Assembly: GCA_965247635.1 (NCBI GenBank)
Contig: CBDFHJ010000010.1
Coordinates: forward strand, 434,001-498,000
Direction of reading: 5' to 3'
DNA length: 64,000 bases
Source: CBDFHJ01 sp965247635
GTDB taxonomy: Bacteria; Chloroflexota; Dehalococcoidia; Lucifugimonadales; Australimonadaceae
Both the position numbers and the translations under genes were made by a program. Shown here piece after piece: positions 9,296 through 16,686 of the stretch; within the stretch, counting starts at the first letter, position 1, and each line of letters opens with the position of its first letter. The notes beneath the pieces were generated by a model. The model made no database searches. It had not been told where the DNA came from and worked only from the letters and a program-made list of their open reading frames with translations.

Positions 9296-9575
9296 CGCTC
9301 GTCCTGTCCGATGATGTCCCGACAAGTCGGGCTTCATCGAGACTCTCGACGAAGCCGGAGAGCTTGTCAAAGGGCGGGCGGCTCATGGTTCGACAGGCCT
9401 GTCCTGAGCAAGGTCGAAGGGCTCACCACAAGCTCCCTGCTGTCACCTTGAACCCTTCGTTCCTCAGGATAAACTCCGTGAAGGGTCTGGTACCAGATTC
9501 CTCGGAATGATAGTCGCTGCGGATATTGCCTCGCCTGTCCTTCGACAGGCTCACCATGAGCGGTCATGGTGGCGC
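9296..9575 (+). repeat. Dispersed repeat R4 and TTCGACAGG-type repeats
   Basis: The first part (9296-9360), with CCGATGATG and CATCGAGACTCTCGA, recurs at about 28846-28900 and, inverted, at 49935-50001. The rest (9366-9575) contains two inverted TTCGACAGG units, a common class of intergenic palindromic repeats in GC-rich bacteria. No gene is supported here. Confidence 0.55.
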
Positions 9576-9642
9576 TCTTTTACGAAACTAGGTGCCTGTT
9601 TGGCCGGGGAGTGCTTAGAGACGCCAAGGACGGCGCCGCAGG

Positions 9643-11007
9643 CTACAGGATCGGCAGGTAGCGCTTGAGCTCGTAGTCCGTGATGGCGGCGTTAAAGCGG
9701 TCCCACTCGATGTGCTTGTTCTGGATGAAGGAGTGGAAGGTATGCTCGCCGAGGGTCCGCTCCAGTAGCTCGCTCCGCTCCGCCAGTGACACCGCCTCGT
9801 ACAAGCTGCCGGGAAGCCGTGTGATCCCCCGGGACTGCCGCTCCTCCTCCGACATTAGCTGCACGTCCGACTCCGCCGGCGGCACGGGCGCGTACTCCTT
9901 CTCGATGCCGGTGAGCCCAGCCGCGAGCATGACCGAGAAGGCTAGGTATGGGTTGCACGTGGGGTCCGGCAGCCGGTATGGGTTGCACGTGGGGTCCGGC
10001 AGCCGGAACTCCACCCTGACCGACTCCTCTTTGCCGCGCCGGTACGCCGGGACGCGCACCAGGTCCGCCCGGTTCACGGGGGCCCAGGAGGTGTACATAG
10101 GCGCTTCGAAGCCGGGAAGCAAGCGCTTGTAAGAGTTCACCCACTGGCAGCAGACGCAGGCGATCTCAGGCGCGTGGCGCAGCAGGCCGGCGATGTACAT
10201 ATGGCCCGTCTCGGACAGCTTGTGAGGGTCGTCTGCATCGTAAAACGTGTTCTGCTCCCCCCGGAACAGGGACTGGTTCACGTGCATGCCGTTGCCGTTC
10301 TGGTCCGCCAGCGGCCTGGGCATGAAGGTGGCGTAGACGCCATGCCGCATGGCAACCTCTTTCACCACGAGCCGGTAGGTCATCACCGCGTCGGCCATGG
10401 TCAAGGCATCGGTATGCCGCAGGTCGATCTCGTGCTGGCTGTGGGCGCCCTCGTGGTGGCTGTACTCCACCGGAATGCCCATCTCCTCCAAGGTGAGCAC
10501 CGTCTCACGCCGCAGGTTGGTGGCGTTGTCCAGGGGCGTATTGTCGAAGTAGCCGCCGACGTCCAACGGCTCGGTGGAGTCCTGGTCCTTGAAGTAGAAG
10601 TGTTCCATCTCGGGCCCCACCATGAAGGTGAAGCCCGCTTGGGAGGCCCGCTCCAGGTTGCGCTTCAGCACGTAGCGCGGGTCGCCCTCGAACGGGTCGC
10701 CGTTGGGGCGGAGGACGTCACAGATGATCCGGGCCACGGCGTTTTGCCGTGGACGCCAGGGCAAGACTGAGAAGGTCGTAGGGTCGGGCATGGCCACCAT
10801 ATCGCTCTCGTCCATGCGGGCGAACCCCTCGATGGCCGAGCCGTCGAAGGTCATGCCCCGCTCAAGGGCGCCCTCCAGCTCCGCCACGGTAATGGCGAAG
10901 CCCTTCAAGGTCCCCAGGATGTCGGTGAACCACATCCGGATGAACTTGACGTCGTTCTCCTTCGCGGTGCGAAGGACGTACTCGCGGGGGTCGTCTGATC
11001 GGTCCAT
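9643..11007 (-). CDS. glnA: Glutamine synthetase, type I
   Basis: Converts glutamate, ammonia and ATP to glutamine, the main entry of ammonia into metabolism. The beta-grasp N-terminus (VKFIRMWFTDILGTLKGF), the metal-site region EYSHHEGAHSQHEIDLRH, and the catalytic region NGNGMHVNQSLF are intact. It resembles the GSI-alpha type and lacks an obvious adenylylation loop. About 455 residues. The frame extends to 11115, but the start at 11007 (MDRSDD) or 11022 fits the family; 11007 is used. Oddity: a 30-bp tandem duplication (9945-10004) inserts ten extra residues, so RLPDPTCNPY occurs twice in a row, right after the conserved EFR active-site strand. This may disturb the active site or be an assembly error. 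Confidence 0.93.
   Translation of the reverse strand: MDRSDDPREYVLRTAKENDVKFIRMWFTDILGTLKGFAITVAELEGALERGMTFDGSAIEGFARMDESDMVAMPDPTTFSVLPWRPRQNAVARIICDVLRPNGDPFEGDPRYVLKRNLERASQAGFTFMVGPEMEHFYFKDQDSTEPLDVGGYFDNTPLDNATNLRRETVLTLEEMGIPVEYSHHEGAHSQHEIDLRHTDALTMADAVMTYRLVVKEVAMRHGVYATFMPRPLADQNGNGMHVNQSLFRGEQNTFYDADDPHKLSETGHMYIAGLLRHAPEIACVCCQWVNSYKRLLPGFEAPMYTSWAPVNRADLVRVPAYRRGKEESVRVEFRLPDPTCNPYRLPDPTCNPYLAFSVMLAAGLTGIEKEYAPVPPAESDVQLMSEEERQSRGITRLPGSLYEAVSLAERSELLERTLGEHTFHSFIQNKHIEWDRFNAAITDYELKRYLPIL
9945..10004 (-). repeat. Exact 30-bp tandem duplication inside glnA
   Basis: Two identical 30-bp units abut at 9945-9974 and 9975-10004. The reading frame is kept, so the protein gains ten residues. 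A normal glutamine synthetase has this motif once. Confidence 0.95.
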
Positions 11008-11203
11008 AGTGCGCGCCACCATCCCGAAGCGATGCCCAATCTGCGCTAGAAGAATAGCACTGGGGTTACCCGAGTGGCAGGAAGGTATGTTACGAAAGTG
11101 TGAAGTTTCCGCCAATCGAAAGGCGAGCGGTCGTGATATCAGTTACATAAACATCTGATACCAGAAGATTTAAACCGTGGCATAATTAGTTAAGTACTGA
11201 AGT

Positions 11204-11873
11204 GTGGCCATGCTCCTAATGAGACAACACCCCCTCCCTCGAGCCATCACCACAAGTCTGCTGACAGCGACGGTCCTCTTCGCGGGCGTCTGGGCCGGTG
11301 CGTGGTACGGTGAGCGGCACAGGGACGTGTATAACCTGGAACCTTACAGCGCCTCGGCGTATTTTGTACCGCCACCCTTCGACATGGACGGGTTCGTCAG
11401 CAAGGTGAGAAACGCCATCGTCATTGGCACGGTGAGATCCGTTATCGGACCGGGGTCGCTCCTGTCCTACGACGAGGATGACCCCGAACGGCTCCCGCAG
11501 CCTGGAGACACCATTTCGCCCGCGCTGCCGTATACGGAACTATGAGCTGGTCATCGAAAGGGTCATCCGGGGAGACGGGTCCATCTCGCCCGGCTCCTCC
11601 GTCACGCTCCGACGGCTGGGGGACGCCGACCACGTTGGTCGCTACCCCGCTCTCAGACAGATGCCCCAGGTCGGCGACCACCACCTGTACGGTCTTTCGC
11701 GCAACCCAGACGGGACATTTGGCACAAGCGGCTGGTGGGGCGAGTTCGCCGTAGACGGCCCTAAGATTACCCATGCGGACGACCTCGGCATGCGGGTCCT
11801 CTTCGCCGAATCGCAGGACCTCGAGGGGTTCATCCAGGAGATCGAAGCGGCGGAGGCACGGCGACAACGATAG
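11204..11873 (+). pseudogene. Hypothetical exported protein, interrupted by a frameshift
   Basis: Two overlapping frames read as one protein of about 223 residues. The first (11204-11545, GTG start) has an N-terminal hydrophobic segment (signal peptide or anchor, about residues 14-32) and then SKVRNAIVIGTVRSVIG. It stops just after ISPALPYT. The next frame continues with NYELVIERVIRGDGSISPG through to 11873 and ends in an acidic helix. Joining them near 11535-11543 needs a one-base change. The beta-rich pattern (a domain with IVIGTV, then YELVIERVI, then GDHHLYGL) resembles small exported proteins of unknown function in actinobacteria and chloroflexi. It may be a true pseudogene or a sequencing indel. 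I do not recognise a function. The start region lacks a clear ribosome site. Confidence 0.6.
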
Positions 11874-11926
11874 CCCACCGCGACTTCTTCGAGTTATAGA
11901 TTCCAGCAAGTCCACTTTATGCGAAA

Positions 11927-11953
11927 AAGGGGGAGCCTCATCGGCTCCCCCTT
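11927..11953 (-). terminator. Intrinsic terminator of ppdK (possibly bidirectional)
   Basis: An 11-bp perfect stem AAGGGGGAGCC/GGCTCCCCCTT with a 5-nt loop. On the minus strand it is followed by TTTTT, so it ends the ppdK transcript. It also lies downstream of the plus-strand frameshifted gene. Confidence 0.85.
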
Positions 11954-11973
11954 CTTCGTGGTGCGTCCCCTCT

Positions 11974-14787
11974 TTAGGTGTCGGCCGTAAGCTGGCCCAG
12001 GGCGCTCTGAGCGGCGGCGAGACGGGCCACCGGCACGCGGTAGGGCGACGCGCTCACGTAGTTGAGGCCCAACGAGTGGCAGAAGGCAATGCTCTTGGGG
12101 TCCCCACCATGCTCGCCGCAGATGCCAAGCTCAAGGTCCGGCTTGGCCGCGCGGCCCTCCTCGCAGGCCAATCGCATCAGCCTGCCCACGCCGGTGGTGT
12201 CCAGGCTGGCAAAGGGGTCCCACGGCAGTACTTCAGTCTCCACGTAGTGCCGCAAGAACTTCCCCTCCGCGTCGTCGCGGCTGTAACCGTAGGTCATCTG
12301 AGTGAGGTCGTTGGTGCCGAAGCTGAAGAACTCCGCCTCCTGGGCAATCTCGTTGGCTGTGAGCGCGGCGCGCGGCACCTCGATCATGGTCCCGAACTTG
12401 TACCCGGCCGAGACGCCCATGGCCTCACGCGTCTTCTCGGCCACCGCGTCCAGCCTGCCCCGCAGCCACTTCAGCTCGTTGGCGTGCGACACGATGGGGA
12501 TCATCACCTCCGGGTAGACCGTGTACCCCTCTTTGGTCAGCCGGCACGTGGCGGTCACGATGGCCCGCACCTGCATCTCGTAGACCTCGGGCATGGTCAT
12601 GCCCACCCGGCACCCGCGATGGCCCAGCATGGGGTCAGTCTCACGAAGCGACTCCACCAAGGCCAGGGTATGCGCTTTCTCCCGCGCCTCGGCACTTGCA
12701 TCCCCCTTTGCTTCGAGGAGTGCGACCTCGGCTTTGAGCTCCGCGTAGTTGGGCAGGAACTCGTGCAGCGGGGCGTCCAGCAGCCGGACCACCACCGGCA
12801 GTCCCTCCATGACCTTCAAGATGTCGTAGAAGTCCTGCGTCTGGAACTCCTCCAGCTTGGACAGGGAGCTGTTGAACTCCTTGATGCTGGTCGAGGTCGC
12901 CAGCGCTTGTTCCGCCTCGGTTAGGCGGCGACCTAAGTTGGCGCGCTCGCTGGCCGGCGCCTCCTCCAGGGAGGCGCGGACCCGCTCCACTTCCCGCATC
13001 AGGTGCGACGCTTCCGGCGCCACGGTGAGAAGTTTTTGGATGTGGGGAAGCCGGGACTCATCGAAGAACATGTGCTCCGTACGGCACAGGCCTATCCCCT
13101 GGGCGCCATAGTCGCGGCCTACTTGGGCGTCGTCCGGCCTGTCCGCGTTGGCCCACACCTCCATGGTCCGCCGCTCGTCGGCCCACCCCAGCAGTGTGTT
13201 GAGGTCTGCCAGCTCCTCAGCGGTGGGCGGCCGGACCGCAATCTCTCCTACGAAGACCTCGCCGGTCCCGCCGTCGATGCTAACGACATTACCCTCGTGG
13301 ATGGTCTTGCCGCGGGCGGTGGCGGTACGCGCCGCCATGTTGAACACCAACTCCTCGCACCCCACCACGCACGGCTTGCCCAGGCCCCGAGTGACCACGG
13401 CGGCGTGGCTGGTCATTCCGCCACGGCTGGTCAGGACGCCCTCGGCCTTGAGAATGCCGTGCACGTCGTCCGGGCTGGTCTCTGGGCGCACCAGCAGCAC
13501 CTTCTCGCCCTGGCTAGCCAGCTCCACCGCCCGGTCGGGGTCCATAACCACCACGCCGGTGGCGGCGCCAGGAGAGCTGCCCAGGCCCTGGGCCAGCAGC
13601 GCGCCGTCGTCAATCGCCTTCTGCTTCGCCTCGGGCAGAAACCGAGGCATGAGCACCTGGGGCACGTCGTCGGGCGAGGCACGGCCCAGCGCCTCCTCTT
13701 TGGAGAGCACACCCTCGTTGACGAAGTCCACGGCGATCTTCACCGCGGCGGACGCGGTGCGCTTCGCGCCACGGGTCTGAAGGATGTACAGCGTGCCCCG
13801 CTCAATGGTGAGCTCCACGTCCTGCACGTCCCGATAGTGGCGTTCCAGTTCCCCGGCTCTCTCCTCGATCTGCCGATAGAGGTCCGGCCACTCCTGGGAC
13901 AGCGAAGCGAGCTGTTGAGGGGTCCGAACGCCCGCCACCACATCCTCGCCCTGAGCATTAACCAGGAATTCACCGTACAGGCTTCTCTCGCCGGTGGCTG
14001 GATTACGGGAGAAGAGCACGCCGGTGCCGCTATCGGCGCCCAGGTTGCCAAACACCATGACCATGATGACGCACGCGGTACCCAGGTCGTGGGAAATGCG
14101 GTGGTACTCTCGATAGGTGATCGCCCGAGGGTTGTTCCAGGAGGTGAAGACGGCCTCAATAGCCTGTCGCAGGAGCTCCCACGGGTCCTGCGGCAGCGGC
14201 GTGCCCGTGGCGTCGTGTATAACCTGCTTGAACTGGCCGATAAGCTCCCGGAGTGCGTCGGGCTGAAGCTGGTAATCGAACTCCAGCCCGCGCTGCTTCT
14301 TGGCCGCGTCGAGCAGCGCCTCGAATTGGTCCTTGCCAATTCCCAGGACCACGTTACCGAACCCCTGAATGAGGCGCCGGTAGGCGTCCAAGGCGGGCCG
14401 CTCGTCGCCCATCAGCTTGGCCAGTCCGTCTACCGTGTCGTCCACCACGCCCATGTTGAGGACGGTGTCCATCATCCCAGGCATGGACACCGGGGCGCCG
14501 GAGCGGACCGAGACCACCAAGGGATTTTGCGGGTCGCCGAACCCCTTGCCGGTCTCCCGCTCTAGGAGCCTGACCTTCTCAACGGTGGACTCCCACAGCC
14601 CGTCGGGGAATCGGTGGCCCAGGCGGTAGAACTCCTTGCACGCTTCCGTCGTAATCACGAAGCCTGGCGGCACGGGAATACCGATACGGGCCATCTCGCT
14701 GACGCCGGCCCCTTTGCCGCCGAGCAAGGCCACCATCTCGGCGCTGCCTTCGTCCAGGCGGTACACCATCTTCGTCGTGGTCGTCAT
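11974..14787 (-). CDS. ppdK: Pyruvate, phosphate dikinase
   Basis: Interconverts pyruvate, ATP and phosphate with phosphoenolpyruvate, AMP and pyrophosphate, allowing gluconeogenic or PPi-linked glycolytic flux. The protein has 937 residues. The N-terminal ATP-grasp domain begins at LLGGKGAGVSEMARIGIPVP. The swivelling domain carries the phosphohistidine in GGMTSHAAVVTRGLGKPCV. The C-terminal TIM barrel has GLCRTEHMFF and ends with LGICGEHGGDP (catalytic Cys) and NYVSASPYRVPVARLAAAQ. AAGGAGGGG precedes the ATG by about 8 nt. A TATAAT at 14952-14957 on the minus strand may be its -10 box. Transcribed alone and ended by a strong hairpin. There is no neighbouring regulatory-protein gene (PDRP). 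Confidence 0.96.
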   Translation of the reverse strand: MTTTTKMVYRLDEGSAEMVALLGGKGAGVSEMARIGIPVPPGFVITTEACKEFYRLGHRFPDGLWESTVEKVRLLERETGKGFGDPQNPLVVSVRSGAPVSMPGMMDTVLNMGVVDDTVDGLAKLMGDERPALDAYRRLIQGFGNVVLGIGKDQFEALLDAAKKQRGLEFDYQLQPDALRELIGQFKQVIHDATGTPLPQDPWELLRQAIEAVFTSWNNPRAITYREYHRISHDLGTACVIMVMVFGNLGADSGTGVLFSRNPATGERSLYGEFLVNAQGEDVVAGVRTPQQLASLSQEWPDLYRQIEERAGELERHYRDVQDVELTIERGTLYILQTRGAKRTASAAVKIAVDFVNEGVLSKEEALGRASPDDVPQVLMPRFLPEAKQKAIDDGALLAQGLGSSPGAATGVVVMDPDRAVELASQGEKVLLVRPETSPDDVHGILKAEGVLTSRGGMTSHAAVVTRGLGKPCVVGCEELVFNMAARTATARGKTIHEGNVVSIDGGTGEVFVGEIAVRPPTAEELADLNTLLGWADERRTMEVWANADRPDDAQVGRDYGAQGIGLCRTEHMFFDESRLPHIQKLLTVAPEASHLMREVERVRASLEEAPASERANLGRRLTEAEQALATSTSIKEFNSSLSKLEEFQTQDFYDILKVMEGLPVVVRLLDAPLHEFLPNYAELKAEVALLEAKGDASAEAREKAHTLALVESLRETDPMLGHRGCRVGMTMPEVYEMQVRAIVTATCRLTKEGYTVYPEVMIPIVSHANELKWLRGRLDAVAEKTREAMGVSAGYKFGTMIEVPRAALTANEIAQEAEFFSFGTNDLTQMTYGYSRDDAEGKFLRHYVETEVLPWDPFASLDTTGVGRLMRLACEEGRAAKPDLELGICGEHGGDPKSIAFCHSLGLNYVSASPYRVPVARLAAAQSALGQLTADT

Positions 14788-14987
14788 ACCGGTGCCCCTC
14801 CTTCACGCGTCCTCCACGAGGGCACGCGAACTGGCGCGGAATACCCTTCATACGAGGCCAGGGAAGACTCGAATACGGAAGCCATGGCCTGTCTCGGCCC
14901 TCCGTTACTATGGGCCAGCCAGAAACCTATGGGTGGGCGCGCCGGGGCCGAATTATAGCATAGCCGGAGTGTGAGAGCCTGGGTGTA

Positions 14988-15665
14988 TTACGTCGATTCA
15001 TCGGGCAACGGCTGTTCGCCGACGGTCGTGGGTGTGCCATAAACACCCCTGTACTCCGGAGGCAGGAGTGCCGCGATCCGCTCCATCAGGTCGCGGGTGA
15101 GCGAGTGCAACACTTCTCTGGGAAGCCTACCCTCCATGGAGGGCAAAGTGTACGCCGTGCCGACAACCACCCTGAACCTACGGAACGGGAAGGCTATCCG
15201 TAAAAACCCAGGGATGTGCTCCGTGCCCACGATGGCGACGGGCAGCAGCGGGGCCCCGCTCTTCAGAGCCAGGTACGTGGCGCCGTCGGTCGTTTCCTCC
15301 GCGAGCCTACCGGGGTGCCTGGTCCCCTCGGGAAAGACCGTGAGTACTTGGTCCCGCGCAAGCATGCGCAGAGACCAGCGCACCGCGTCCAAGTCGCGAT
15401 TGTCGCGGTCCACGGGGTAGACGTGGAAGCCTCGCAGAAAATACCTCACGCAGGCGTTGACGAAGAGCCCCCGCTTTCCCATGAACCAGATGGGCCGGTC
15501 GAAGACAGTCGAGAGCAGGGGTGGGTCGGCGTTGCTCTGATGGTTCGGCGCCACGATGAGCGGCCCGAAGGGAGGTATGTTCTCCCGGCCTATCACCTCG
15601 ACCCGGCCGAAGGTCCGTGTGAGGACGGAGGTAAGCCCTCTGCCGAGCCAATACCAGAAGTTCAA
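14988..15665 (-). CDS. plsC: 1-acyl-sn-glycerol-3-phosphate acyltransferase
   Basis: Acylates lysophosphatidic acid to phosphatidic acid at the membrane. It has 225 residues. The HX4D catalytic motif is NHQSNAD (about residues 41-47), and the acceptor-binding motif VFPEGTRHPG follows at about 114-123. A hydrophobic N-terminal helix (FWYWLGRGLTSVL) anchors it. The start is a TTG, four bases after the cmk stop codon, so cmk and plsC form a two-gene operon, a common order in several phyla. The conserved Ser of the usual NHxSxxD motif is kept. Confidence 0.9.
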   Translation of the reverse strand: MNFWYWLGRGLTSVLTRTFGRVEVIGRENIPPFGPLIVAPNHQSNADPPLLSTVFDRPIWFMGKRGLFVNACVRYFLRGFHVYPVDRDNRDLDAVRWSLRMLARDQVLTVFPEGTRHPGRLAEETTDGATYLALKSGAPLLPVAIVGTEHIPGFLRIAFPFRRFRVVVGTAYTLPSMEGRLPREVLHSLTRDLMERIAALLPPEYRGVYGTPTTVGEQPLPDEST

Positions 15666-15669
15666 GGGC

Positions 15670-16341
15670 TTACTTTCTACTCATCAACGTAATGATTCTT
15701 TCGACCACCGCCGCTACCGTGAGGCCGTCGGTCTGCACGCGGCTGGCGTCTGGGGCCGCTCGTAGCGGCGATTCCGCGCGTTGGGAATCAAGTGAATCGC
15801 GCCCTTCCAAGCCCTCCCGCACTTCCGCGACCGAGATAGCCCGTCCGCCCATGCGGAGCTCCGCATGGCGGCGGCGCACACGCTCCTGGGGCGAGGCCTC
15901 TAGAAACAGCTTGAGCGGCGCGTCCGGAAGCACGACGGTGCCGATATCCCGGCCCACCATCACCACACTCCCTCCAGCCGCCATACGCTGTTGGGCCGCG
16001 ACCAACGTCCGCCGCACCACCGCGACGCGCGATACCAAAGAGACCGCTCCCTCGACGTCGGCACTGGTCAGATGAGACGTAACGTCGACCCCGTTCGCCA
16101 GCACCGTGTCGTGGCCTCCCTGCGCCGACTCTATCCCAATCTCTGTCTCCGCCGCCAGGGACTCCAGCGCTTGCTCGTCGTCAAGCGGTACCTCCTGGGC
16201 CAGCGCAACCCAGGTGATGGCGCGGTACATAGTGCCCGTGTCCACGAAACGGTACCCTAGCCGTTCGGCCAAGGCCCGGCCAACGCTCGTTTTGCCCGAC
16301 GCCGCGGGCCCGTCTATGGCGATGACCGTTGGCAGCGCCAC
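15670..16341 (-). CDS. cmk: Cytidylate kinase
   Basis: Phosphorylates CMP and dCMP for nucleotide and lipid precursor supply. It has the P-loop IDGPAASGKTSVGRALA and then YRFVDTGTMYRAITW, with VMVGRDIGTVVLPDA in the middle and the lid region RRHAELRMGG. An upstream in-frame GTG (16356) exists, but the GTG at 16341 is preceded by GGAGAGGGAG and gives the standard start just before TVIAIDGPA, so I use it. About 223 residues, a normal length. First gene of the cmk-plsC pair. Confidence 0.92.
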   Translation of the reverse strand: MALPTVIAIDGPAASGKTSVGRALAERLGYRFVDTGTMYRAITWVALAQEVPLDDEQALESLAAETEIGIESAQGGHDTVLANGVDVTSHLTSADVEGAVSLVSRVAVVRRTLVAAQQRMAAGGSVVMVGRDIGTVVLPDAPLKLFLEASPQERVRRRHAELRMGGRAISVAEVREGLEGRDSLDSQRAESPLRAAPDASRVQTDGLTVAAVVERIITLMSRK

Positions 16342-16464
16342 CCGCTCCCTCTCCACGCGACCGGACTCTCATGGGTCGGACGCATCTTGCTACCAGGGTA
16401 CACAGGCGTCAAGGCCAAACCTGTCGGCATAGCGAATATAGCCCTAAATTGGACACTTAACTAT

Positions 16465-16494
16465 TTGACCTTTTTCTAGGAAAAGTGTTAAAAT
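16465..16494 (+). promoter_or_regulatory. Promoter of gyrB
   Basis: TTGACC (-35) and TAAAAT (-10) are 18 bp apart in an AT-rich patch, giving a leader of about 185 nt before gyrB. The rest of the 345-bp gap between cmk and gyrB shows no gene. It is divergent with cmk. Confidence 0.6.
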
Positions 16495-16686
16495 AGGTAT
16501 AGTCTTCTAGATGTGCTTCCATCCGAAGGTTGAGCGGCTCCTGGCAAATTTAACAGCTCACTTACCAGCCGGTTTTTCAAGCCTACCCCACCGCCACGGC
16601 GTGGGGTCACGGATACGTCCCATCGGGCCGCTCTGCCGTCAGGTCCCAACTTAGCCCCAAGCCCTACTTCCCAGGAGTTCTAACCC

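Noticed and set aside
13003..14565. 520-codon open frame on the plus strand opposite ppdK
   Set aside because: It is the complement of a fully conserved pyruvate phosphate dikinase gene; its composition is that of an antisense frame in GC-rich DNA.
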